NCBI GenBank assembly: GCA_038380435.1
Contig: JAWZYU010000011.1
Span: forward strand, 79,667,501 to 79,731,500
DNA: 64,000 nt
DNA from: Ryuthela nishihirai
Lineage: Eukaryota; Arthropoda; Arachnida; Araneae; Heptathelidae
Direction of reading: 5' to 3'
How positions within the stretch are numbered: the stretch's first letter is position 1; each line of letters starts with the position of its first letter. Position numbers and translations under genes: made by a program. The notes under the pieces are model-generated. The model had not been told where the DNA came from, searched no databases, and saw nothing but the letters and a program-made list of their open reading frames with translations. This document shows positions 12,201-22,194 of the stretch, one piece after another.

Positions 12201-12610
12201 CATTATGGCAGAATCGGCCATATTGTTAGCAGACATGTTTAGCGGTCTGCCGAAAATTTTGGAAATTTTGAAAACTTTTTTAATCTTGGGCAGCGCTCAA
12301 AGGTACTGCTATACAACAATACTAAAGCTACCACTACTAAGCTTACAAAAATATAAATTTGCTTATCAAAAAAGTTTTCCTTATCGTGCCTACGTACGTG
12401 TGTGCCCGGACACTTCTAATCATTACATACAACAAATATCTTAATTATCAGCAACCTTTGACTAATACACAAAAATGTTAAGCTACTTGCATAACAAAAA
12501 TTTTTGGCTTAAGCTGCCGTTAAATCTATAAATAGTACATATAACTACTGAGCTAAAAAAATTACTATCTTTGACAATCATACAAAATTTATCCACAAAT
12601 ATATATATAC

Positions 12611-15600
12611 ATCATCATCATCATCATCAAGCAGCCATGGGCTACGGAGGTCCAACCAGACCACGCAGTTTACTTCTCCAAGCATATCTGTCCTGAGCTA
12701 CATCTGCTGCATCCGGCCACTGCACACCAATTCTAACAAGGTCCTGTTTGACATTGTCTGCCCACCGCATCCTAGGTCTCCCCCTCCTTCTGAGGCCTCT
12801 AGGCACACTGTTCATAACCCTATTCGCCAATCTATAATTATCCATACGGGCAACATGGCCAAACCAGCGGAGTCTCTCTCTGCACAATATGCTGCTTAAA
12901 GGAGGTTGCAGACTCCTTTGCCTAACCTCATCATTAGTTACAAAGTTAAACCACCTAATACCCAAGATACTGCGTAAGCATCTAGAATCAAAAGCATCTA
13001 GTTTCCTGTTATCTTGTTTACACAGTGTCCAAGTTTCACTACCATAACTAACACTAGAAAGAACCAAACTATTATACAGTCTAATTTTAGTCTTTAGGTG
13101 TATACGCCTATTTCTCCACAATCTCCATAGATTCTTAAAAGTCCCGGCAGCAATACCTATTTGTCTGTTAATCTCATGCCGCACATCACCAGTATCAGTT
13201 ACATAGCTCCCAAGATAATTAAACTGTGACACCTGCTCAAGACTGCAACCATTCAGATTAACTGAATCACAACCTGCCTGACCAATTTTCATCACTTTAG
13301 TTTTCTCTCTGTTTATAACCAAACCTACTGTACTCCCAGTCTCGTCAACAGTTCGAATGAAAGAGTTCATCTCATCAACATCATTTGCCAAAAGGGCTAA
13401 ATCATCAGCATAATCTAAATCAGAAATTTTCGTATCTCCAGCCCATTTAAGGCCAAAAGCTTTCCCTTGAAGTGAATTTCGCATAACATAATCAACAACC
13501 AAACTAAAGAGAAAAGGAGACAAAATGCACCCTTGTCGAACACCAGAAGTAATGCTAAACCAATTGCTACAAGACTTACCAACTCTCACACATGACTCAG
13601 TGTTATTATAGAGAGCTTTCATTATGTTAACTAACTTGTCTGGTATACCATATGATCTCACAATCAACCACAAATTATGACGATCAACAGAGTCGAAAGC
13701 CTTTTTGAAATCAACAAAGCTAGCAACCAAAGGTTTCTGAAACTCTAAACATTTCTCAAGAATCTGCCTAAGTGAAAATATCTGATCCACACATCCCCTA
13801 CCACTTCTGAATCCACATTGCTCATCACGCAATTGACTGTCAACCAGATTCTTAATTCTATTAAGCACAATCATGGAAAGAACTTTATCTGGAACAGAGA
13901 GTAGGCTGATACCCCTATAGTTATCACAAGAACTGCGATCACCTTTTTTGAAAATAGGGATAATAATAGCTCTGGTAAAATCTTTAGGAACCATGCCTTT
14001 ATCATAAAAGTTATTCAAAATTTCAGTCATCCAAGTGATAACCAAAACATTCCCAGCTCTGAGCATTTCAGTAGTAATTTCATCTACCCCTGGGGATTTA
14101 TGAAGTTTCAGTTTAGAGATAGCCAAACTAACTTCAGATTGTGTTATAGGGCCAACATTAAAGCTGCCAATGCATCTATCACCATTACAAACAATGGGAG
14201 TAGAACTAACCACATTGTTTAGAACATCACTGAAATGCTCAGCCCACCTAGCCATGAGAGAATCCTCACCTTCTATAACCTTACCTTGTTTATCCTTCAA
14301 TCCCTGTATGCCTGTCCGTTTTCTACCACATAAAACATTAACTATCTGGTACAGCTCTCTGCTGTTGTGCTGCCTAACCGCTTCCTCAGCTTTGTCAGCC
14401 AAGCTATCAAGCCAAAGATTTTTATCAGTAGCTAACTGATCCTTTACACGTTTATTAAGCTCTCTGTAATCTTTTCTATTAGGACTAGTAGGGTACTGAT
14501 TAAGGACATTCCTGCAATTCCTTCTTTCTGAAATAAGCTCGATTGCCTTGTCACTTAAATAATTCTGCCTCCTCTGCTCCTTTTTTCCTAAAAGAGTACT
14601 GTTAGTTTCCAAAAAAGCCTGTTTAAAATGGCCCCATTCTTCCTCAACTTCAGTATTAAGCAAACCATGACCGTCATAATGACTAAGTAACCTATCATGG
14701 TAAGCTTTAGCTATAACTGGGTCATTCAGAGCTTCAGTATTAAAGGTAAATTTTTTAACTCTAGCACAACACTTTTTAAGTTTAAGTTGCAAGACACTTT
14801 TAACAAGGTAATGGTCAGATCCAATTTCAGCTCCCCTATATGCCCTGGTATTTCTAACAGAACTAGCCCATTTGCTGTTAATTAATATATAATCAATCAT
14901 ATTCCTATGCAGCCCATCAGGTGAAACCCATGTGTATTTATGTATGTCGCGGTGTTTGTAATATGTGTTAGTTATTCTGAAACCATTGAGTTTACTTACC
15001 TGTAGGAGACGTTGCCCATTGCCATTGCAGCTACCAATATCAAAAGGACCTATTACTCCTCCCCAAAGGTCAGAGTCGGTACCAACTTTGGCATTGAAGT
15101 CACCAAGAACAAGGGTAATATCTCCTTTCTTGACAGAATTCAAAATGTCCTGAAGTTGTCCGTAAAACCTATCCTTCTCATCCTCATCAGAATCCTCAGT
15201 GGGGGCATAACAGCAGATAACATTCAAGTTTTTAATGCTTGTCTGAAATTTTGCTGTAAGAAACCTTTCATTAATGCACTCATATCCTAGAAGAGCATCA
15301 CTAGCATGTCTGCTGAGCAGCAGACCCACGCCTTGGTGATGCTTTCCATCCTCCCTCCCTGTAAAGAGAAATTTAAAGTTATTTTTACGTATCTCACCTT
15401 TACCTGTCCATCTGGTCTCTTGCAAGCCTAGAATATCTAGGTTATAGCGCTGGAATTCCTGCATGAGGACATCAAGAGAATAATCTCTATGTAATGTCCT
15501 CACGTTCCACGTTCCTGCAGAAAGAAAATGATTAGTAGGATTTGTAAAGAAATTAGGTTTATTGAGATTGGTAGGGCCAACAATATCAAACAGCCCCCTG

Positions 15601-16255
15601 ATCGCAGGCATGGGGCAAAGACCCGTTCCTCCTCCGCTAAAGGCTGAAGTCACCGATGCTGGTAGGAACTTCAGGCACCACCTTTTCAAGTGGACTTTTT
15701 CAAGAGCCACATGGCCTGCCTGAGACGCATTACTCCAGTTTAGGCTTGACGATGCCCAACTAGCTAAGTAAGGTTCAGGTACCTGCGATGGCCTCTGATT
15801 AGGATTATCCACCAGCTGATATAAGGTATCCCATGCCTCTGTTCACTTAGAGCTGGCAACCCAGAAGCAAACAGAAAACACAGCTGCAGACTCTCCCTCA
15901 ACAGAGGCCCACCAGTGCAGCAAGTCCAGGATCCATAATCAAGCTCAAATCCATAAACAAGTCCAGTCTAGTAGGTATAAATGGTCAGCACCAGGACCCT
16001 GTGAAGTTGACCACTCCTCAGCAGGGTTGAAAAAAAAAGTGGCCGTAGATGACCAGATCAGCAGGCCATACTGAACTGGCAGCCCTCCCCTTCCGTTCCC
16101 TTCCAAAAGAGAGTATCTCTTTTGCACCACGAGAAGGCGGGGTCGGACATTAGGTGCTAGACCTGGCCGGTTCTGTGCATCATCACTAGGGATTGGTACA
16201 CAGCTCTCCTTCCAGTTTACGCCTAGCTACCATTTACAGGCCTAATATACAGGCC
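12611..16255 (-). mobile_element. RTE-clade LINE, nearly full length
   Basis: A 3,645-bp minus-strand non-LTR retrotransposon inserted in gypsy A between gag and the 5' LTR. It is flanked by a perfect 11-bp target duplication, tatatatatac (12,600-12,610 and 16,256-16,266). Its 3' end is a GAT microsatellite tail (CATCATCAT on the plus strand from 12,611), as in RTE elements, rather than poly(A). A 5' untranslated region of about 440 bp (15,813-16,255) precedes one long reading frame. The intact frame and clean target duplication indicate a younger insertion than gypsy A itself. Confidence 0.92.
12642..15812 (-). CDS. RTE LINE endonuclease-reverse transcriptase ORF
   Basis: A 1,056-residue uninterrupted protein. 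Residues ~99-340 form an AP-type (exonuclease III-like) endonuclease: GTWNVRTL, LQETRW, LVLGDFNAKVG and GSDHYLV. Residues ~560-830 are the reverse transcriptase: FKKGDRSSCDNYRGISLLS, DFKKAFDSVDR near 700, GVRQGCILSPFLF, and the YADDLALLA catalytic box near 800. The C-terminal region (KIRLYNSLVLSSVSYGSETW, LRWFGHVARM) is typical of RTE and similar proteins often annotated as 'craniofacial development protein 2-like'. The endonuclease nicks target DNA and RT primes from the nick. All catalytic motifs look intact, so it may still be functional. Confidence 0.93.
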   Translation of the reverse strand: MDNPNQRPSQVPEPYLASWASSSLNWSNASQAGHVALEKVHLKRWCLKFLPASVTSAFSGGGTGLCPMPAIRGLFDIVGPTNLNKPNFFTNPTNHFLSAGTWNVRTLHRDYSLDVLMQEFQRYNLDILGLQETRWTGKGEIRKNNFKFLFTGREDGKHHQGVGLLLSRHASDALLGYECINERFLTAKFQTSIKNLNVICCYAPTEDSDEDEKDRFYGQLQDILNSVKKGDITLVLGDFNAKVGTDSDLWGGVIGPFDIGSCNGNGQRLLQVSKLNGFRITNTYYKHRDIHKYTWVSPDGLHRNMIDYILINSKWASSVRNTRAYRGAEIGSDHYLVKSVLQLKLKKCCARVKKFTFNTEALNDPVIAKAYHDRLLSHYDGHGLLNTEVEEEWGHFKQAFLETNSTLLGKKEQRRQNYLSDKAIELISERRNCRNVLNQYPTSPNRKDYRELNKRVKDQLATDKNLWLDSLADKAEEAVRQHNSRELYQIVNVLCGRKRTGIQGLKDKQGKVIEGEDSLMARWAEHFSDVLNNVVSSTPIVCNGDRCIGSFNVGPITQSEVSLAISKLKLHKSPGVDEITTEMLRAGNVLVITWMTEILNNFYDKGMVPKDFTRAIIIPIFKKGDRSSCDNYRGISLLSVPDKVLSMIVLNRIKNLVDSQLRDEQCGFRSGRGCVDQIFSLRQILEKCLEFQKPLVASFVDFKKAFDSVDRHNLWLIVRSYGIPDKLVNIMKALYNNTESCVRVGKSCSNWFSITSGVRQGCILSPFLFSLVVDYVMRNSLQGKAFGLKWAGDTKISDLDYADDLALLANDVDEMNSFIRTVDETGSTVGLVINREKTKVMKIGQAGCDSVNLNGCSLEQVSQFNYLGSYVTDTGDVRHEINRQIGIAAGTFKNLWRLWRNRRIHLKTKIRLYNSLVLSSVSYGSETWTLCKQDNRKLDAFDSRCLRSILGIRWFNFVTNDEVRQRSLQPPLSSILCRERLRWFGHVARMDNYRLANRVMNSVPRGLRRRGRPRMRWADNVKQDLVRIGVQWPDAADVAQDRYAWRSKLRGLVGPP

Positions 16256-16288
16256 TATATATATACACTATCTTTTAATACTGGCGAG

Positions 16289-16306
16289 TCCCTGTTCGCT
16301 GCGCCA
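16289..16306 (-). other. Primer-binding site of gypsy A
   Basis: On the minus strand, 15 bases inside the 5' LTR end, the sequence reads TGGCGCAGCGAACAGGGA. From memory, metazoan tRNA-Ser(UGA) ends in CTCGCTGCG plus CCA, which would pair almost perfectly. A similar TGGCGCAGC follows the orphan LTR at 22,185. Confidence 0.65.
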
Positions 16307-16321
16307 CTTATTTTCTTGGAC

Positions 16322-17025
16322 TCTAACGCTCCAAATAAATGCAATAATGCTTTAAAGTTGGATCCTTCTTTTGATCCAATTAGTTTTATGCTCTGGATAG
16401 CTGATACAGGCACCAGGCAATAATTAACAAATTGCCAAAAACGTAGACTAAGTTTAAAGTAGGGTTCAAAATGCCAGCGAGCATTAATGAGTAAATAGTT
16501 AGAATCAAAATTGATTGTCAAAAAGTCTAAATACCATTAATCTAAATTCGCGTTGCTCAAGAGAAAAAATTGTACAGACTCAAAAGGTTTAAAATAAACA
16601 GATTTATTTCCAGAATAGTTCAACTCACCAACACATCAATGAAGAAGATACATTAAACTCAGTGCCTCTGCACTCTATACAACTCCTCACTCCTGTGCTA
16701 CACGCACTGTGCTTGGTGCTACGCACCTTGTGCTTCTGCGACTAGCAAATCACCGGTATAAAACCAAGAGCCGGACTGCACGCCGGGAAAGACATTAACA
16801 TAAAGTGATGAACGACGCAAGCTATGATGCAAGAGGGGGCGTGTCCTTGTGCACACGTTTAGCGGTGACAGTTGGAAGATTGGAGTTGCGCATGCGCAAC
16901 TCACAACTATTGGAAATGAGTGCTGTGATGCCAAAATGGAAATAAAAATCCCCAAAATGATAAATATAACGTAAATTAAACAAAACTGGTTAAGGTAAAG
17001 CAAAAGTGAATAATGGGGCATCACA
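16322..17025 (-). repeat. 5' LTR of gypsy A
   Basis: The 704-bp partner of 5,333-6,036, differing by scattered substitutions and small indels. It carries the same 20-bp palindrome at 16,883-16,902. The target duplication GACC follows at 17,026-17,029. Confidence 0.93.
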
Positions 17026-17205
17026 GACCGAACTAAACAATATTTTCCCCAACATAAATTTTATACCTCTGAGCATGAAAAAGACAAACTACTACCTTTC
17101 CTGGATATATTAACTCACTAGAAATAATCACTTCACACTAAAAGTATACAGGAAAGCCATCCCACCTCTAACACTTATACTGTATGACTCAGCAACTCCA
17201 TAGCA
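17026..17205 (+). pseudogene. Penelope-like element A, reverse transcriptase (continued)
   Basis: The PLE sequence resumes exactly at the GACC target duplication. Readable pieces are LNNIFPNINF and then, after a frameshift, SEHEKDKLLPFLDI, the conserved block that follows the YxDD box in Penelope RTs, plus a later FTLKVYRKAI. Stops are present. It ends at about 17,205, where PLE B is inserted. Confidence 0.72.
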
Positions 17206-17220
17206 AAAAGGCAAGCTTAA

Positions 17221-17905
17221 AAATTTTAATATATCACTATTAAGCTGTTACATTTGGTAGCACAGTGTATCACAATCCTAGTATGCGAAGAACATATTAT
17301 TTCCCGCAAAATCTGGGAGCATAATAACTAAGATAAATTGATATTTCAGTAACTTAAAAGCCATAATTGTAATCTTAAAGCTATGTGAAGATACATTAGA
17401 CCTTAAATTAAACAAAGGATAGTTTCCACTTTGTAGTAGCTGGTACAATTGCTTATCATAGGCATTCACAGATGAGATGTGATTCTCACAGCCCCGATGT
17501 TTGTAAGCTACCAGTCCTAAGAAGATGAACTGACTGTATAATATTGATCACAGCAAAATAATGTGCCACTGATGACTTCCAGCGTGTTAAATATTAGTCA
17601 CCCTCTTGCCACTGCATTAGAATACAAGCTTTAAGTAGATGGACACATAAGTCGATGGTATTCTGCTACTATACAGCTGATATTCCATATAGGTCATGTA
17701 CAAAACCTTGGCATCACCATTCTCAGAGTCCAAGACCCCTTGGCCATGTGCATATAAAAGCTTGTACGTGCTGAATATGATATCGACTTCAGAAGCTCCT
17801 ATGCTTTGAAATAACTATTGTTATACACATTCATATGTCAACTTTAAAACACTAGTTGTGAAGCCATCTTCGTATCAGCGAAGCATACATAGGCACAGTT
17901 CCAAA
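17221..17905 (+). repeat. Left inverted arm of PLE B
   Basis: An inverted copy of 18,866-19,540 with scattered mismatches. For example, the left arm ends AGGCACAGTTCCAAA and the right arm begins TTTGGAACTGTGCCT. I see no coding content. Confidence 0.85.
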
Positions 17906-18021
17906 CAGAGGCTCCACGCTGCTGTTATCAGCGGGATATCATTGTTGCATACGTAATCATGGTGTGCATGAATAAGTAGTTTTTCTGCGTATTGTAATTG
18001 ATATTTTGTTTGAGGGACTGC

Positions 18022-18865
18022 TCAGGGTTTATAATTAATTTGATTAATTTGTAGATTATTGTTTAAATCTGTTTGGGCCAATGCAGTATTATAATTATTT
18101 TTCTGAATATCATCCTGATGTTCATGCATCCTGTCACTATGTTGTCGGAATGTTTTACCAATATAACTGTTTTTTCCCTTAAGAATATTTAGTGGGTCGG
18201 GTATTGTAATTTGATACACACACCCTGTGGCCGGTTTCTTATCCCTCTCGTTAACTACCAGTTTTTTTATTGAGTGCGTTATTGTTGTAGGTAATTTTAA
18301 ATCGTATTTTCTCAAAGTATGATCCAATACATTGGAAATATTTTTCATAAATGGAAATGTATAAGCAAACTTATATAAGCAAAATTATTTCTTGATTGGG
18401 TCTGGGTTGGGAGTCTCGGTTAACAAAAAATTTAGCGTTGTTGCTCCATCGTTTTAATTGATTATGGGTATAACCCACCTTAGATGCTGTTAAATTTATA
18501 TACTTTAGTTCATCTTGAAGTGTTGCCTGTTTAGCACAGTATCGATATGCTCTGATGTATTGAGGTATGACACTAGCTTTTTCATACTTTAAAGGGTGAC
18601 ACGAGTTCTAAGGTAAACTTTATACTAGGTAAGATTGCATTGATTATCTGTGTAAATTCAGGTGATTTATTCGTATCATGAGGCCAAAAATTGATGCAGG
18701 CTTGACAATTTTTGAAAGTCTTTTAAACGTTAGTATGTTTTTTCTTTGACAATTTGAATAGCTCAGTTGTAATAAGTTACTAATATGTGTAAGATCCAAA
18801 ACTTGGATAACCTTGGATATCAGCCACTTAAGATTAACTGGAACTGTGTAATGGCTTTAACAACA
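18022..18865 (-). pseudogene. PLE B: RT end and GIY-YIG endonuclease
   Basis: On the minus strand, 18,022-18,348 encodes the Penelope-type GIY-YIG nuclease, which nicks target DNA. It shows the linker FMKNISNVLDHTLRKYDL, then GCVYQITIPDP (the GIY-equivalent is CVYQI) and SYIGKTFRQHSDRMHEH with the YIG motif and following Arg and His. Upstream (18,360-18,865), in broken frames, are pieces of the RT end such as INFWPHDTNKSPEF followed by IINAILPSIKFTLE. The upstream RT core is missing, so this copy is 5'-truncated and decayed. Confidence 0.82.
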
Positions 18866-19540
18866 TTTGGAACTGTGCCTATGTATGCTTCGCTGATACG
18901 AAGATGGCTTCACAGCTAGTGTTAAAGTTGACATATGAATGTGTATAACAATAGTTATTTCAAAGCATAGGAGCTTCTGAAGTTGATATCATATTCAGCA
19001 CGTATAAGCTTTTATATGCACATGACCAAGGGGTCTTGGACTCTGAGAATGGTGATGCCAAGGTTTTGTACATGACCTATATGGAATATCAGCTGTATAG
19101 TATCAGAATAGCATCGACTTATGTGTCCATCTACTTAAAGCTTGTATTCTAATGCAGTGGCAAGAGGGTGACTGTAATATTTAACACGCTGGAAGTCATC
19201 AGTGGCACATTATTTTGCTGTGATCAACATTATACAGCCGGTTCATCTTCTTAGGACTGGTAGCTTACAAACATCGGGGATGTGAGAATTACATCATCTC
19301 ATCTGTGAATGCCTATGATAAGCAATTGTACCAGCTACTACAAAGTGGTAACTATCCTTTGTTTAATTTAAGGTCTAAATGTAACTTCGCATAACTTAAT
19401 TATGGCTTTTAAGTTACTGAAATATCAATTTATCTTAGTTGTTTATTATTCCCAGCTTTTGCAGGAAATATGCACTTACTAGGATTGTGATACACTGTGC
19501 TACCAAATGTAACAGTTTAATCGTGATGTATTAAATTTTT
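18866..19540 (-). repeat. Right inverted arm of PLE B
   Basis: Inverted partner of 17,221-17,905. About 34 bp separate it from the right target duplication. Confidence 0.85.
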
Positions 19541-19586
19541 TAACTATGATAGCTGTGATTAAATTATATATAGTAAAAAGGCAAGC

Positions 19587-20060
19587 ATTAAAGGAACATT
19601 TTTGTGTAATTATAGGTGTGCATCTATCCTGCAATTTGCAGCATAGGAATGCCTCCCCAATATACCATGGTTACAACATGTGATGAAAGCATTACACTAT
19701 ATGATATGGCCATAGCCACCAAAACACCCAAAATCTTATTACAACTAATGAAATTTTACAGGGATCCTGCATTACAAGTTGGGGGGGTGTATAGAATATA
19801 CAGTTATATCACCCAACAAACATCACTTATACACCATTCATAGGAAAAACAAAAAGCACAGCAACAAGGTTCAAAGTGCATCAACACGATATGAGAAACA
19901 ATCAACTGACCACAGCATTATCAGAAAAGATAGTTAATGAAGATGATGTCCCAGCTTTAAATGAGGCAAGCATCATAATTGCTCCATGCAACCATTTCAA
20001 CGTTAGCACTAGCCAAGCAAGTTGTCATTCGAATGAATATCAACAGGTGCTGTAATGATA
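19587..20060 (+). pseudogene. Penelope-like element A, C-terminal GIY-YIG domain
   Basis: After the second copy of the target duplication, PLE A continues. Near 19,780 the plus strand reads GGVYRIYSY (GIY-equivalent). After a frameshift near 19,835 it reads FIGKTKSTATRFKVHQHDM, the YIG-equivalent (here FIG) with the downstream Arg and His of Penelope endonucleases, followed by NNQLTTALSEKI. The two halves lie in different frames and the linker is poorly preserved, so it is a pseudogene. It confirms that PLE A is one element spread over about 15 kb by insertions. Confidence 0.72.
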
Positions 20061-21562
20061 AATTGCCTGACTTGCCACATCCAAGGACACTACCATTGTC
20101 TGCAACCTGTCAAAAGTAACTGTTAGTTCATAATATCTGTTTTTTATAATTTTTTTTGTATCTGACTGCCTCCTCTCCATGAAATTCTGACCCCACCCAT
20201 GAGTATGTACTAAATGAACTGACCTTCACTCTCCCCTCAACCGCCTGCATCTGAGAGTCGTGCACCAAAATGTAAAATAAAGTAGTGAGATGCCTACCCT
20301 GAAACCCTTTCGTGATCACGGATCAAGAGTAATCCAAAATGCATCTGTATATTTCCTAACATGAAGTAAAAGTTTGTCTTCTTTCTTGTGTTTGTGGTAT
20401 ATCAGATGACTTTTTTTTATTGTTCATAACATTGAACTGCTGCTGAGCCATACCATGCACCAGCGATAACAAGGAGTGCAGGCCCAACTGTAGCAACATC
20501 CACAAACCATCTGTGTCAGAGATCAAGGAGACCCCCTAACTGTGGTGGCAACAAACATAAGTAGGAGTTGCCAAAGCAGGTTTTCAACAGAACAGGAAGA
20601 TAACCTTATATTAATATTAGAGAACCCCGTATTATAAGAGCTTATTAAATGTGTAAAGGATCAGTTAACAGCTGGTAAGAATCTTTGATTTGATAGCTTG
20701 GCTGGCAAAGCAGAGAAAGCTAATCAGCTTTCTCTGCTTTGCCAGCCAAGCAGAGAAACACACCCAGAGGTCTAGTCTCTCTCTGAGGTTTACACCCAGA
20801 GGTCTAGCAATTTTTTTCATTATGATCAACCAAAAAAATTTTTGAAACTTTTTTGCCAAATGACTAATGAAAGGAATTATGATATATGCCAAATTAATCA
20901 ACATTTCTGTATTTTCTGAAAATATTTTTCAAGTAAGACACTAATTTTATTTCAATGACTTTTTTAGTCAAGTAAAAATGCAACTGTCAACACAAGTAAA
21001 AAGATTAATAGAAATGATTATAATGTAATGAATAGAAAGAGTATTTCTAAAAAACAAAAAATTAATGTTCATGTTTCTCCCATTTTGTAATTTTTTTCAT
21101 GGTGAAATACTTGGAGAAAAGCCTAAGCTTTTAGCCAATTGTGCCAAGTCAGATAAGTCAACTTTAGAATTTTTTAAAAATAATCAATTAACAGAAATAA
21201 GTCATGTTATTTACCAAATTAAACAATTTAAATCCAGTTCTTATGAAAATAAAAAATTTAAACAAATTTACAAGCATATTAACTTTAATAAGATGTTTTT
21301 ACAGTAATATAGTGAAAAACTAGATCGGACTATTAATTTAAGGCTTAATGTTGGAAAATGTGTTGAATAAAAACTGTTAAATTATATATTAATCGAAAAT
21401 CTTTCCAAAATTATAACTACTTGAAACATTTTCTTTTAATGAATTTCTTCAATGTGGTATATTTTAAAGTTAAGATGTCCCTCTAATTTATTTTTATTTA
21501 TTGTTGCATTTTATTGTATTGTAAATATTTTTATGTATTAAGTGTGTTCTTGGAAGTACTAT
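20061..21562. other. No recognisable gene
   Basis: AT-rich, with short frames only. It contains a perfect 26-bp hairpin (20,696-20,751), immediately followed by two copies of ACACCCAGAGGTCTAG (near 20,760 and 20,790). A possible 3' untranslated end of PLE A lies before about 20,340. Confidence 0.5.
20696..20751. repeat. Perfect 26-bp hairpin
   Basis: Arms 20,696-20,721 and 20,726-20,751 are exact inverted copies around the loop AATC. Both are GC-richer than the surroundings. Confidence 0.92.
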
Positions 21563-22179
21563 TGTGGGGATGTGACTCATAGATGTTATTTTCAGATCTG
21601 AGCTGGCTGCCTGCATGGGTTGACGTGTCCGAGAAGCCTTTTATGGCCTTTTTAGAACTAGCCTGGGGCACGAGTGTCAGTGAGGGAGAGGAACTGAGCA
21701 ATAAGGAAAGAACAGTCTTGAGCATAGCGGTCAGATGGGAAGGACATTTGAACACGCATCAAGGGACGCCACTCTTACTCAAACAAAACCCTTAAGGAGA
21801 GGTTTCAATTTTCTGTGAGAATCAGTCTTGAGCATAGCTTCAAGCGGGAAGGATGTTTGAACGCAGGTCAAAGGATGCTGCTCTTACACGAACGAAACCC
21901 TTAAGGAGAGGGTTTCTATATGAGAATCAAGATTCTTGGTGAATCATAGTTCTTTGTGAACCACAGTGTAGGCAAAGGTTAGATATCCTTTCGCCGAGTT
22001 TTGAGGTCTGTAAAGTGAGAATCTGTAAAGTGCAGTTCTCCACCTCATTGCATAATTGTTTGCAGCAGCAAAGCTCTATGGAGTTGAGCATCCCCAGCAC
22101 ATGATTGTATGTAGTGTGAATAAACTGTGTTGTCCCTATACAACTTGCATGCCTGAATTGTTGCACATATTTTTATACA
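21563..22179 (+). repeat. Orphan LTR of another LTR retrotransposon
   Basis: About 617 bp starting TGTGGGGATGTGAC and ending TTTATACA. An AATAAA signal lies at 22,119-22,124 and a primer-binding-site-like TGGCGCAGC follows at 22,185. Internally, 21,715-21,824 and 21,825-21,932 are tandem copies of a ~110-bp unit beginning GTCTTGAGCATAGC. No gag or pol follows downstream, so the rest of the element is deleted or unrecognisable. The call rests on end structure, not on a second LTR. Confidence 0.5.
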
Positions 22180-22194
22180 TCACTTGGCGCAGCA

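Larger units (their letters stand above)
5333..17025 (-). mobile_element. Ty3/gypsy LTR retrotransposon A (split by an RTE LINE)
   Basis: A complete minus-strand LTR element bounded by two 704-bp LTRs with TGT...ACA ends (one end mutated in the right copy) and flanked by the 4-bp target duplication GACC (5,329-5,332 and 17,026-17,029). Reading leftward: 5' LTR, primer-binding site, RTE insertion (12,611-16,255), gag, protease, RT, RNase H, integrase, a 1.6-kb non-coding 3' region, polypurine tract, 3' LTR. Without the LINE it would be about 8.0 kb. The pol order PR-RT-RH-IN is that of Ty3/gypsy. Frameshifts and stops in gag and pol make it inactive. The LTRs differ by roughly 5% in the first 125 bases I compared. 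Confidence 0.93.
17217..19574 (-). mobile_element. Penelope-like element B with inverted arms, inserted in PLE A
   Basis: A 2.36-kb insertion flanked by the direct repeat AAAAAGGCAAGC (17,205-17,216 and 19,575-19,586; 15 of 16 bases match if TAGC/TAGT is included). Inside, 17,221-17,905 and 18,866-19,540 are inverted copies of about 680 bp around a 960-bp core. The core encodes the RT end and GIY-YIG domain of a PLE on the minus strand. Penelope elements are known to carry LTR-like repeats in direct or inverted orientation, which fits this layout. Confidence 0.75.
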
